Source: Porodaedalea pini
Taxonomy: Eukaryota > Basidiomycota > Agaricomycetes > Hymenochaetales > Hymenochaetaceae
Assembly: GCA_002794775.1 (NCBI GenBank)
Contig: NBAY01000006.1
Coordinates: 868,001 to 932,000, forward strand
Direction: 5' to 3'
DNA length: 64,000 bases
A program made the translations under genes and the position numbers. This document shows, piece after piece, positions 8,869 through 19,565 of the stretch. A model generated the notes under the pieces. That model searched no databases. It was not told the DNA's origin and saw nothing but the letters and a program-made list of their open reading frames with translations. Positions within the stretch are counted from its first letter, which is position 1, and every line of letters starts with the position of its first letter.

Positions 8869-11800
8869 GTGAAAGAAAGTGAAGAGCACGAGCAGCTGTT
8901 CATGAGAGGAACTGGCGGACGCCAGCTGGACCTTCTCCTGAACGTCGGACACAGCGTGGAAGGTGAAGTGAGGGAGGTAGACGCGCACGCGCTTGTGGAT
9001 TCGGGATGTACGGGATCGTGCATTGACGTGAGATTCGTCGAACGATATGGGCTGGAGACGAAACGATATATCCGACCCCTTGCGGTACTTAATGCTGACG
9101 GCACACACAACGAAGCCGGGTTGATCGAGGAGTACGTCGACGTTGAACTTACGATCGGTCACCATAAGGAACGGATCGTCCTGGCGGTAACCTCTCTGGC
9201 ATCGTCTAACATCTTCTTGGGGTACGACTGGCTTCGACGGCACAACCCAGAGGTCGACTGGAAGACGGGGACGCTCGACTTCACTCGCTGCCCGAGCGAA
9301 TGTGTGGTGGAGAAGGCTGTAGAGGACGGCATGCGGAAGGTGTGGGAGGTGGCGGAAGAGACGGGGAGGATGAGAGAGGTGCGAATGGACAAGGCGTCCT
9401 GGCCCGCATACCTCGACGATTACGCCGATGTCTTCTCGGAGAAAGGATTCGAGAAACTACCGGAACACCGACCCTGGGACCATGTTATCGACTTGAAGCC
9501 CGACTTCAAACCAAGCGACTGTAAAATCTATCCGCTCACGCCGACTGAGCAACAGTCACTCAAGGACTTCCTCGACGAAAATCTGAAATCGGGTCGCATT
9601 CGACGGTCGATATCGCCAATGGCGTCGCCCTTCTTCTTCATCAAGAAGGCCGACAAGTCGCTACGCCCGATCCAGGACTACCGTAAGCTTAATGACGGCA
9701 CGATCAAGAATAAGTATCCCCTCCCTCTCATCGACGAACTTGTCGACAAGGTCAAGAAAGCGAAGTACATCACTAAGCTTGACCTTCGATGGGGGTACTA
9801 CAATGTCCGGATCCGCGAAGGCGACGAATGGAAGGCAGCTTTTCGCACGAACATGGGCCTCTTCGAACCGACGGTCATGTTCTTTGGTCTCTGCAACGCC
9901 CCGGCGACGTTCCAGGCTTTTGTCAATCACATCTTCAAGGAACTGATTTACGCTAACCTGATCATCGTATACCTCGACGACATATTGATTCTCTCGGAAA
10001 CCATTGAGGAACATATAGACACGTCGAGGCGTGTCCTTCAGATCCTTCGAGAGAATGGCCTATACCTGAAGCCGGAGAAGTGCGAGTTTGACGCCAAGGT
10101 CGTCAAATACCTCGGCCACATCATCGGTAATGGCAAGATCAAGGCTGACCCAGCAAAGACGGAGGCAATTGCGAACTGGCCGGTCCCACGAAACCTGAAA
10201 CAGCTACAACAGTTCCTCGGCATGGGTAACTGGCTACGACGGTTCATCAAGGACTACAGCAAGGTGGTCCATCCGCTGACGTCGTTAACGGGCAAGAAGG
10301 ACTGGGTATGGGAGACCGAACAGCAGGAGGCGTTCGAGGAGCTGAGACGACGTCTCTGCTCACCTCCAGTCCTAGCCATCGCCAACGACGAGGGTCCTTT
10401 CCGCGTAGAAGCGGACTCGTCAAACTTTGCACTCGGCGGTGTGTTGTTACAGAAGCAGGAAGGGAAGTGGAGGGTGATTGCCTATAGGTCAGAAGCACTC
10501 CTGCCCGCTGAACGAAACTACGAGATCTACGACAAGGAGATGCTCGCGATCGTTTCAGCGCTCAAGGAATGGCGACAATACCTCCTCGGCGCTCGCCACA
10601 AGATCGAAATCTGGTCCGACCACGCTAACCTCACCTACTTCAGGTCAGCGCAGAAGCTGAGCTACCGTCAAGCCCGCTGGCGAACCGAACTCGAGGAGTT
10701 TGACTTCCACCTCGAACACAAGTCGGGGAAGACGATGGGCAAGGCAGATTTACTGTCGCGCAAAGCAGGCTATGATGAGGGAAAGGATGACAACGACGAC
10801 GTCGTGTTCATCAAAGACAAGTGGCTAAATCGTGGAGTGGTCAGAACGTCACGGGAGGAAGTGTTGGAACGAGTGGGTGACGTGCAGAGGGCGCAGGACG
10901 AGTCGGAAAGGCCGACGAATATGGTAAAGGTCGACGGGTTGTGGCGGATGAAAGGCAAGGTGTACGTGCCATCGACGATGAAGGAAGCGGTGTTGCGGGA
11001 GTGCCACGACTCGACCCTGGCAGGACATCCCGGATCGTCGAAGACGGTCGAACTGGTACGTCGAGACTTCTGGTGGGCGTCGATGTTCTCCGATGTCCGA
11101 GCATACGTCCGAGGATGCGACCGTTGCCAACGGACGAAGGCTCTGAGGGCATCGAAGTCGAGGCCACTTCATCCTAACGCAATCCCTGAAGGTCCCTGGG
11201 AGATCGTCACGGTCGACCTAATCGGAGAGCTCCCGGACTCCAAGGGACACAACGCGATCTGCGTCTTCGTGGATAGGTTCTCGAAGCAGATGCACGCGAT
11301 TCCGACGACGACAAAACTGTCAGCAGAAGGCATGGCCCAGCTGTACCGCGATCATGTCTTCCGCCTCCACGGCTTGCCGAAGAAGATTATCCATGACCGC
11401 GGCACGCAGTTCGACGCATCGATGATGAAGGAGCTGTACAAACTCCTACACATCGAGGGCAACCCGTCAACGGCATACCACCCGCAAACGGACGGTCAGA
11501 CGGAACGCGTTAACCAAGAGCTCGAACAATACCTCCGACTCTTCGTTGACCATCGGCAGTTGGACTGGAAGGACTGGCTCCCTCTCGCAGAGTTCGCCTA
11601 CAACAACCGCGAACATTCGGCGACGAAGATGTCACCCTTCTACGCGAACACTGGACGTCACCCTAGGAGCTTCGACACCATACGAACGTCCTCTGCCAAC
11701 ATGTCGGCAGAAGAATTTGCGAAGCACATCAAGGAGACCCATCGCGCGGCAAGGGACAATCTGGTCAAGGCAGCTGAAGACATGAAACGCTACCATGACA

Positions 11801-12363
11801 GAACGGCAGGAGCATCGGTGGAATACAAGACTGGCGATAAGGTCTTCCTCGACGGACGAAATATCAGCACGGACTCGCCCACGAAGAAGCTTGCCGACAA
11901 ATGGTACGGTCCCTTCGACATTGTCGACAAGGTAGGAGCGAGCGCCTACAAGCTCAAGCTCCCCAAACGATGGAGAAAGGTCCACCCTGTCTTCAATGAA
12001 GCCCTGTTGAAACCTGCCATCGAACCGTCCTTTGAAAGCCAGAAGCAACCGCCGCCGCCACCGCCAAAAATCGTCGACGACGAAGAGGAATACGAGGTCG
12101 AAAAGGTCATTGACTCACGTCTGCACCGAGGTAAACTACAATACCTCGTCAAGTGGGCCGGGTACAACGAACCTACTTGGCAGCCTGAGACGGACTTCGG
12201 CGAGAACGCGAAGGAGGCGATCGCTGAGTTCTACCTCAAACATCCCGGTGCACCTCGGAAACTCGACATCCCTCATCAACGACTCCGTCCGCTCTTTATC
12301 GACACCGAGCCTGACGACCGCGATCATGGTTGGTCGGGACGCCCAACCTTGAAGGGGGGGTAA
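8869..12363 (+). CDS. pol: Element B pol: PR-RT-RNase H-IN-chromodomain
   Basis: It is a 1164-residue polyprotein (longer if the overlap from 8692 is counted; the marked start codon is GTG). Protease is VDSG at D44. RT spans about 235-420 with YLDD at 368-371. RNase H has VEAD near 514 and WSDH near 584. The integrase zinc finger ends C750-C753 and the catalytic triad is D783, D843, E879. The GPF-type region is near 1010-1050 and the chromodomain near 1074-1125 (EVEKVIDSRLHRGKLQYLVK). Chromodomains steer such integrases to modified histones. The last codons are AAG GGG GGG TAA, which also form the polypurine tract, and the stop touches the LTR. The frame is intact. Confidence 0.97.
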   Translation: MKESEEHEQLFMRGTGGRQLDLLLNVGHSVEGEVREVDAHALVDSGCTGSCIDVRFVERYGLETKRYIRPLAVLNADGTHNEAGLIEEYVDVELTIGHHKERIVLAVTSLASSNIFLGYDWLRRHNPEVDWKTGTLDFTRCPSECVVEKAVEDGMRKVWEVAEETGRMREVRMDKASWPAYLDDYADVFSEKGFEKLPEHRPWDHVIDLKPDFKPSDCKIYPLTPTEQQSLKDFLDENLKSGRIRRSISPMASPFFFIKKADKSLRPIQDYRKLNDGTIKNKYPLPLIDELVDKVKKAKYITKLDLRWGYYNVRIREGDEWKAAFRTNMGLFEPTVMFFGLCNAPATFQAFVNHIFKELIYANLIIVYLDDILILSETIEEHIDTSRRVLQILRENGLYLKPEKCEFDAKVVKYLGHIIGNGKIKADPAKTEAIANWPVPRNLKQLQQFLGMGNWLRRFIKDYSKVVHPLTSLTGKKDWVWETEQQEAFEELRRRLCSPPVLAIANDEGPFRVEADSSNFALGGVLLQKQEGKWRVIAYRSEALLPAERNYEIYDKEMLAIVSALKEWRQYLLGARHKIEIWSDHANLTYFRSAQKLSYRQARWRTELEEFDFHLEHKSGKTMGKADLLSRKAGYDEGKDDNDDVVFIKDKWLNRGVVRTSREEVLERVGDVQRAQDESERPTNMVKVDGLWRMKGKVYVPSTMKEAVLRECHDSTLAGHPGSSKTVELVRRDFWWASMFSDVRAYVRGCDRCQRTKALRASKSRPLHPNAIPEGPWEIVTVDLIGELPDSKGHNAICVFVDRFSKQMHAIPTTTKLSAEGMAQLYRDHVFRLHGLPKKIIHDRGTQFDASMMKELYKLLHIEGNPSTAYHPQTDGQTERVNQELEQYLRLFVDHRQLDWKDWLPLAEFAYNNREHSATKMSPFYANTGRHPRSFDTIRTSSANMSAEEFAKHIKETHRAARDNLVKAAEDMKRYHDRTAGASVEYKTGDKVFLDGRNISTDSPTKKLADKWYGPFDIVDKVGASAYKLKLPKRWRKVHPVFNEALLKPAIEPSFESQKQPPPPPPKIVDDEEEYEVEKVIDSRLHRGKLQYLVKWAGYNEPTWQPETDFGENAKEAIAEFYLKHPGAPRKLDIPHQRLRPLFIDTEPDDRDHGWSGRPTLKGG
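12352..12360 (+). promoter_or_regulatory. Polypurine tract of element B
   Basis: AAGGGGGGG lies three bases before the 3' LTR and doubles as the last pol codons. It would prime plus-strand DNA synthesis. Confidence 0.7.
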
Positions 12364-12776
12364 TGTTAGAACCTGAACTTTCACCTTTTCTTTATTTTCC
12401 CCTTTTACCATTTCCTTTATTATATTCGTCCTTTTTATTATATTTACCCATCTTACACAATCATTCCCACACTGCCTTCTTTCGTTCCATTCCCACTCAT
12501 TATGTAATGTTAGGTAATATAGTCTCACGGTCGTCGCTATATAAGGTCTCAGGAATCGCATGAACTCCTTGTTCTGCTTTTCCTCTTACCTCCGCGACGA
12601 CCTAGGTGAGACTCGTCCCCCTTGTATTAGTTTAGACTTGTATTAATCCTCTTACCTCCGCGACGACCTAGCCTGAGTAAGCGTGTCCCGAGTCTACACT
12701 CGAGTATAGCACGTCCCAGACGACAGTCAGCCGAGGCCTGCCCAGTCCGAGTCGTCTCCCGGACTCCCGCCTAACA
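12364..12776 (+). repeat. 3' LTR of element B (413 bp)
   Basis: It runs TGTTAGAACC to CCGCCTAACA, identical in length and, by eye, in sequence to the 5' LTR. It is followed directly by the ctagg duplication. Confidence 0.95.
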
Positions 12777-13031
12777 CTAGGTCGTCGCGGAGGTAAGAGG
12801 AAAAGCAGAACAAGGAGTTCATGCGATTCCTGAGACCTTATATAGCGACGACCGTGAGACTATATTACTTAACATTACATAACGAGCGGGAATGGAACGA
12901 ATGAAGGTCGCGTGAAAGGAGTGTGGGAAATGATTGGAAAGATGATTAACTATAATGAAAAAGGAGCGGTTAAAAGGAAAAGAAATGGTAAAGGGAAAAT
13001 AAAGGAAAAGGCGAAGGTTCGAGTTCTGACA
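12777..13031 (-). repeat. 5' LTR of element A, U3 part with stranded promoter
   Basis: It begins with the duplicated ctagg (12777-12781) and continues the LTR broken at 6527, ending GTTCTGACA at 13031. It holds A's TATA box (about 12837-12844) and start region (AAAAGCAGAAC on the plus strand, about 12801-12811). From here a minus-strand transcript would run antisense through element B before reaching A's own genes. Confidence 0.9.
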
Positions 13032-13036
13032 TATGC
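13032..13036. repeat. Target site duplication tatgc, right copy
   Basis: This is the partner of 503-507. It flanks element A. Confidence 0.93.
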
Positions 13037-14652
13037 TGAGCGTCGAAGTCTGAACGAATGTTGGTAAACGCGATCAAAAGATTGCTGTTAGTAGTATATT
13101 CGACGTTTAGGATGACCAGGTGTTTGAAGAGTGGGTTGCCCTTAAGGCCTGCACGAACAGCGTTTTTAACGGATAATGGGGATGGGCGAACAGCAAGGTC
13201 ACCCGGGAGCGAAAAGAAGATACGCCTAATGTTACGAACTCGGGTGTTGACCGATCCGTTAGATCGGTTAATAGGAATGGTAGCAACTTCCCCTTGAGGG
13301 TTCTGCTCTGTAATTTGTACGACTTTAGTAGGGGTAGTCTTAGGTTTCTTTTGAACCGCTTTAGCGTACGAAACCGTGGTGAAACCATTCTGGTCGGTGC
13401 CAACCGATTCGACAGGGGGATAGTAGATTTTGGTTTGCGAACCACGAGGAGCATTGTGTTCTGAATAGGCGTAACCATCAGGGGCAATGATAGTTCCCTC
13501 TGTAGTCATGCGGTACCCGGAACCTGGGATACGGGTTTTAGCGATGGCAGCTGCGTATTCGGTTTTACCGTTTTTCGGGGCCGGGACGCATTGTTTAGCG
13601 ATAGGAGCTGGGGGAGGGAATCTGGGGTCGTGAGAGAAGCGAACCCCAATGGGATCCGGTAGGATTTTCTTCTGAGTGTTTGTGTTAGTGTTAGTTGAAA
13701 TGGAAGGTTGAGAAGTGGAAACATGGGAGTCTGCAAGCTGTTTTTTGATTATGATGGTTTTTTCGGAGATAGAGGAGACAACCGCTGAAAGATGTTGGAT
13801 GGACCTCGACATGGCATGCATGGTGTCCATCATTTCTTGGTCCCGAATAGTCTGACTGTTAGTATAAATATTCTCAAACACATGTTTAAATGAAGGAGAA
13901 TGAATTCGGTAAGTGGAGTGAAAGGCTTCGAGACTTTCGTTGGCCGAATTGGAGAGACTGGTTTCATCGTCCAACGTGTTTGACTTGTTGATCCAAGATA
14001 CGAGGTTGGACCTGATATTAGCGAGGATAGACCCGGCGCGAACTGGGTCTTCGAACCAGGGCTTGTCAGATGACCACGTCGGTTGGGAAATGAGTGTGTT
14101 GATGGTATTGATGGTTTCTTTGGTAAGATCGGCAAAGGCGAAGTTGACCTTTTCGGCGATGGCCGGATCAGTCATTTCATCGATATCATCCATAACGTTG
14201 TCGACCTGCGGGGCCTGGCTGGGCTGCTCGTCCGGGATGTACAAGTCGTCATCCATAGCATCGTCATCAATTCGGGCGGGTGGTGGGATAGACCTGTGTT
14301 CTTCTTCAGAGTTCGAACGTTTAAGAGTGTTCTGCGATTCGATATCCGGAGTAGGGGGGAGATCCCCTTGTTTACGAAGTTTGGCAGCATGTTCGTCCGC
14401 CTCGATATCGGGAGACCATTTATCACGATTCGCTTGAACTGTAGCACATACGTTGTCATCGTGGTTGTAGGTCTTGTCGCGACCACAAGTGACGCATAAA
14501 TTGGCGGTCCCACTAACACACTGGCGACTGTGATAGGGGAGATCCTTTTTACACTCCTCACACTTGGTGGGGTCCTTGGGATTAACAAGGGAGCGGTAAG
14601 ACTTTGTCTTGTTAAGAGAGGCCTTTGCTCTGGTCAACATTTTGTTGTCCAT
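13037..14652 (-). pseudogene. LINE copy 1: ORF1 N-terminal part
   Basis: The minus strand encodes MDNKMLTRAKASLNKTKSYR and continues closely parallel to the intact ORF1 at 34351 until the Ty3 insertion. Near the N-terminus there are cysteine pairs (CEEC, CVTCGRDKTYNHDDNVC). No frameshift is seen before the insertion. Only about 80 bp of 5' UTR is recognisable (shared gatcgtgggaaa), which puts the LINE 5' end near 14735. Confidence 0.9.
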
Positions 14653-14831
14653 AGCGGAGAGACGGTGCAGAAAAGCGATAGATCAACAATTTTCCCACGA
14701 TCGATGATGATGGAAAGAGGAAAGTGATTTTGACGCGTCTCGCGACGCGCGGATGTCCGAAGCACACATATTCCAAACGACATTAAATATTGCTAAAATT
14801 CTACAAATATACACAATATAAATACTTACAC

Positions 14832-15171
14832 ATTTACAGGAACTCAATGCTCGCAGGTCGCTCACATCGTCATAATCATACTCAATTGCCAGCTTAGCAT
14901 AGGCTGTGCGCTCCTCCGTAAGCTCCAATCTAATCTTCCGCACTTCCTCTTCACTCACAATCTCCGGAACGGTTTGCTTCAGAATCGCATCGAATAGCTC
15001 GACTGGAATCTCGTGCATCAATGCGCTCAGGTTTTCCTTGCATAGGGCACGCGCCGCCCAGATACGTTGCTGGGACGGGCCAATGGATGTCGATGGTACG
15101 GGCTCCGCAAGATTTGGCTCAATGAGAGAGAAAGCTAGTAGCTTGCGGTGGCCTGACAATCTCCACGCCAA
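14832..15171 (-). CDS. Partial gene next to LINE copy 1 (unrecognised)
   Basis: The minus strand is open for 113 codons from an ATG at 15171 (MAWRLSGHRKLL) to a canonical donor, GTAAGT, at 14825-14830. The middle reads like real protein (HEIPVELFDAILKQTVPEI, SEEEVRKIRLELTEERTAY, mixed helix). I do not recognise the family. About 90 bp beyond the donor the LINE 5' end begins, so later exons are missing from this side. The LINE may have landed in its first intron and cut the gene in two, or the rest may lie left of the window. Confidence 0.4.
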
Positions 15172-16475
15172 GGAAGCACACCCGAATCAGTAGCGACAAT
15201 ACTGGCGAGCAGGTACGTATACAAGACTTATCTCCAGAGTAACGGAGATTGTGCGAGAAAGGTCAATATTAATCACGATTGGGACAGAATCGAATTATAC
15301 AAAAACAGTCGGCTCAGACTAATTCGATTGGTCTCGCTCTGACTAGTATTCTTGCAAGAGTTTAATACTCTCTAACCAAACTACCTTACTTTAGAGTAAG
15401 CACCTCGGAAAATCATACACAGAGCCTCAAGGACAGCAAAGTTTACTGTCTCCGAGGTCTCAACTCAGAGACCTATTGATTATATATAACAACATCTTCA
15501 ATTAAGAAGCGAGCTAGCAGGGTCATTAGAAGACAAGCTCCCTACTTACAACTGCTCATCTAATCTTGCCCCTCCAAGCCGGGCTACTCAGGTGTCGACC
15601 CTCCGGCGCGCCCGCATCTCTCGCATGCTAGCGGGAGCGGCCGTTGGTTGACCTTGAGAGTAAGCCCGAGCTGACAACAGCGGGTGCTTTGCATCCGGGA
15701 TAACCTCAGAGAAGTCGCGGCTCGAGCGGCTGATTTGAAGCCTTTCATGATCAGAAATAATCATCTGCCAGTGGTCCGACGAAGGCCGGGATGACGCAGG
15801 AACGATACGGGCTCGTGATCGGAGAGGAGTTGGACTCGTATAAACCCGGCACGCGGAATTATTATCGGATATTAATATTGCGACTTGCACTCCTGAGAGA
15901 CCTCCGAGAAGACAGAAGTCCAGCTGAAGGGTGTCGAGGTGAGGATAGCTGCTCTGGGCAAATAACAGTTGTCGTACCTCGCACGTGAGGAGGCATGGTG
16001 CTTAGCTATCATTCTGAATCATCCTTTCTGCTCGGAGCCACTCGAATATGGACGGACGTTCGGCGTCACCTTGTCTTCTTCACATCCATGTCCAAACGTC
16101 GGAAGGTAACCAATCGCAGGCAGTGAATAAGGCGGATGCATCCCCATGTTTGTATAAATCCTTCCACCAGCTTGACCAGGTTTGAAAAATAAATAAAAGT
16201 TGCTATGAGACGTGAGACGGCTTGAACGTAGTCTTCCAGGTGTTGTGAGACCGCCGAGGTCGGTTGTAGTGAAGAGTTGTGTAGAAAAATGAGAGGCTGG
16301 ACGGATCTCAGGACCCGTGGGAAATTCTCACGTACGCCCTGCGGTCGACCGGTACAGGGTAAGAAGCGGGCCGAGCCGTTGATAAAGATCATCCAAGCTC
16401 CGTAGCGGTTGCGCTCGTAGTCCCCAACCCTTTCTCCACTAACCACCAACACCTCACCCATACCTTCCATCCATC
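15172..16475. other. Spacer upstream of transketolase gene
   Basis: No convincing reading frame or RNA gene was seen here. Small ORFs lack splice signals or recognisable motifs. The last 200 bp presumably hold the transketolase promoter, with a pyrimidine-rich run and cacctcacc motifs before the ATG. Confidence 0.5.
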
Positions 16476-18769
16476 ATGGCTGGCGCAGAGTCACAGTTCC
16501 CTATTGACCTCTCCAAGTTCAAAAAGTGAGCATTTGTTGTCGTCGGTGGTGGCGGTGGCGGCATTCCTTTGACTGTCGGTGCTGATGAGTGAATGATACC
16601 AGGCTCAAGCTCGACCCGTCGAAGCCTAAGCTCACCGATGAGGAACGTTCGGCACTCAAGGACAACATCCAGCTCATGCGAGATGCCATTGTCCTCTTCA
16701 CTGCAACTGGTGCTGCGCGTGGAGTGAGTGGTCACACTGGTATGTCTGCAGACAGACGCATACAGTCTGCCTCAAAGTCACTTTCTCAACAACCATTTAC
16801 TTACTTAATTTCAAGGTGGTGCCTACGACACTGTCCCTGAGGTTGCCATTCTCCTTTCTCTCTTCAACTTTAGCGATAAGTTCTACCCAGTAGTTTTCGA
16901 CGAGGCCGGTGAGTAATTGTCTGCCGCTCAAACTCTATGCATCATTCTAAGTGTCTTACGTAGGTCACCGTGTTGCGACTCAGTACCTCCTTGCCGTTCT
17001 TGAGGGTTCGCTTCCCGCTGAGCACCTCCTCCACTACCGCGCGGCGTACTCCAAACTTCCGGGTCACCCCGAGTTCGGCCTCACCCCGGGCGTGAAGTTC
17101 TCTTCGGGCCGTCTTGGCCACATGTGGGCGCTCGTCAACGGTGTCGCACTCGGGAACCGTGATAAGACTGTCTTTTTGCTGGGCTCGGACGGCTCACAAC
17201 AGGAGGGTAACGACGCCGAGGCTGCGCGTCTCGCTGTTGCTCAGGGCATCAACGTCAAACTCATTATCGACGACAACGACGTGACGATCGCCGGTCACCC
17301 GAGCCAGTACCTCAAGGGGTACGACATCACCAAGACTCTTACAGGGCATGGTCTCAAGGTCGTGACCGTGCAAGGCGAAGACATTGATGCGCTCTGGGGT
17401 GCTGTGCACGAGATCCTCGCTTACAACGGTCCTGCTGCGATTGTTGCGAAGCGCAAGATGGCACCTGGCATTGCTGCGATCGAAGGTTCGACGCACGGAC
17501 ACGACGTCATCCCCGTCAAAGCTGCGATCCAATATCTCGAGTCGCGCGGTTACCCGTCCGCCATCGCATCCGACATCCTGCTCAACATAAAGCCGACCAG
17601 CATCCCATACATCTATTCGGGCTCCACCCGCGAGAATGCTGCGACGCGTGTCGAATTCGGTGAAGCTGTTGCGCGCGTGCTTGACGGCTATTCGAAGGAG
17701 GAGAACGCGAAGCGCGTGCTTGTCATCGACTCTGATCTTGAGGGCTCTACTGGACTCAAAGTCATCCACCAGAAGCACCCAGAGGTCTTCCTTCCTTCCG
17801 GTATCATGGAGCGTGGTAACTTCTCTGCGGCCGCCGGCTTCGGCTTCGGGGAGGGCAAGTTTGGTGTCTTCTCGACGTTTGCTGCCTTCTTGGAGATGGT
17901 CATCTCCGAGGTTACTATGGCGCGTCTCAACAACTGCAACGTCCTTTGTCATTTCTCCCATTCTGGCGGTGAGGGGATTTTGTTTCTATCAATATAATTT
18001 CGACCTGATCTATCTTTTCTTAGTTGACGAGATGGCCGACAACACCTGTCACTTCGGTATCAACAACTTCTTCGCTGACAACTCGTTGTCGGACGGTCAG
18101 TCATGGTTGTACATGCCTGGTGACGCGCTGCAGATAGACGCGATCGTCAAGCGCGTCTTCTTCGAGCGTGGACTCCGCTTCGTCTTCTCGACGCGTGCGA
18201 AGGTGCCGTTCATTCTCAAGGAGGACGGCTCTAAGTTCTTCGGCGAGGGCTATGAGTTCGTGCCGGGCAAGGACGACCTCATCGTTGACGGTACCGTAGG
18301 CTACGTTGTCACGTTCGGTGAGATGCTCTACCGCGCATACGACGCTGTGCTGCGCCTGCGCGCACAAGGCATCGATGTCGGTCTCGTCAATAAGGCGACG
18401 CTCAACATCGTTGACGAGGACATGATCAAGAAGATCGGGTCAAGCCCCTTCGTGCTCATCGTTGAATCGCAGAACCAAAAGACTGGCGTACGTATCCTTT
18501 GTTCTTTATCCGTCCATATGAGACTAATTTCTCTCTTTATGATGCAGCTCGGCTCGAAGTTCGGCTCGTGGCTCCTTGAGCGCAGCCTGCATCCGAAGTT
18601 TGCTCACATTGGCACCATTAAGGAGGGCTGCGGTGGTCTCCAGGAACAAATCCCGCACCAGGGCCTGGACCCGGAATGTACGTCCCATTGCTCGTATTTT
18701 TCCTCACAATGCTTTAACCGATCTTCGTACACAGCGATCATCACCAAGGTCAAGATGCTCCAACAGTAG
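16476..18769 (+). CDS. Transketolase-family thiamine-diphosphate enzyme
   Basis: Seven exons (16476-16525, 16603-16739, 16816-16908, 16964-17968, 18024-18487, 18548-18677, 18735-18769) join to 638 codons in one frame. The N-terminal half carries the ThDP domain: GHRVATQYLLAVLEG, SSGRLGHMWALVNGVALG, GSDGSQQEGN and then IDDND. The middle has VLVIDSDLEGSTGL and PSGIMERGNFSAAAGFGFG, which fits the pyrimidine domain with its catalytic glutamate. The last 150 residues form the C-terminal domain. The enzyme would move two-carbon ketol units in the pentose phosphate pathway in the cytosol. At 637 residues it is somewhat shorter than the usual fungal transketolase (about 680) and looks divergent, so it may be a paralogue with another substrate. 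Confidence 0.8.
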
Positions 18770-19565
18770 ACTCTACCCTGTCTACCTCCCTGTCCACCCT
18801 CCACCGTTTGTTCTCCCCTCTCTTCGCAAACTACTCTGCGACTCCTATTAGACCTAGTTGATCGAGGGTGGATGGAAAGGAAAGCGACGACACCTTTGTT
18901 TTGATATTTACTCTCAAGGTAGACGTGTACACTAATGTAGTGTCAAGAAAAAATAAACATGTACTCTTGTTTCACTATCTCTGACTCGGTACCTCAGTGT
19001 AATTGCACCCAATAGCAGGAACTCATGTCGGGTACGAATAGGTTGTTCAGTTCATCCTTTCGTGATCTGAGACTAGTTTTACATCTTCGAGTGAATATCT
19101 ATAGTGCATCCCGATTAACAAGTACAGAGATGGTGCTCGCGAGTAAAAGACAGTTGCGGCATGTATGTGTGCAAGTTGCTTAGTGGAGGAGATGGGGAAC
19201 CACATTTACATCTATATCCGACGGGGTCTGTTACCAGTTTACTAAAACTAAGGGTAAAGGCTGCTGTTTGTGCTTGTTTGTCAAGGCATTGGCATTCGTG
19301 GTGTTGAGTCTGAGTTTGACTATCAGCCGATTGCCGCTGATGGTAGCAGTACTGCGGAGCTCCTAAGGGGAAATGATGTGTATCCACAATTTATGCACAG
19401 GAAAGCAGCGAAGTCTTTCTGGTCTAACTCGTCGACCGAATTTTACCGCTTCGGACGGTAATATAACTTCCACTGTATCTAACGTACCTCTTTCGTCTTC
19501 ACGCCATGTTTCCGAGTTACGTAAATCAAATACATTAACCCATACTGAATGCAGACCGGCTGCCG
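18770..19565. other. Spacer between convergent genes
   Basis: This holds the 3' flanks of the transketolase gene and of the minus-strand DUF6533 gene. No gene-like frame was seen. Confidence 0.5.

Larger units (their letters stand above)
6528..12776 (+). mobile_element. Inner Ty3/gypsy chromovirus (element B), complete
   Basis: This is a 6.25 kb full-length LTR element of the same family as element A, inserted in opposite orientation into A's 5' LTR. It has two 413-bp LTRs that read identically by eye, a self-priming site, a 720-nt leader, an intact gag and an intact pol. With uninterrupted frames, identical LTRs and an intact promoter it is a good candidate for a currently active element, although activity cannot be shown from sequence. 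Confidence 0.95.
508..13031 (-). mobile_element. Outer Ty3/gypsy chromovirus (element A), interrupted
   Basis: This is a complete minus-strand LTR retrotransposon of the Tf1/sushi chromovirus type. Its order in element orientation is 5' LTR (split), self-priming site, leader, gag, pol with protease, RT, RNase H, integrase and chromodomain, then 3' LTR. It sits in a LINE ORF1 with a 5-bp duplication. Its own body is 508-6527 plus 12782-13031; 6528-12776 is the inner element and 12777-12781 the duplicated ctagg. The two LTRs are both 426 bp once the insertion is removed and show no difference by eye, so the insertion is recent. gag carries a frameshift, and the U3 promoter is now 6.25 kb from the body, so it is unlikely to move by itself. 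Confidence 0.93.

Noticed and set aside
10038..12167. Minus-strand ORFs opposite element B pol, up to 138 codons
   Set aside because: They are shadows of pol in GC-rich coding sequence, and equivalents appear opposite the other pol copy.
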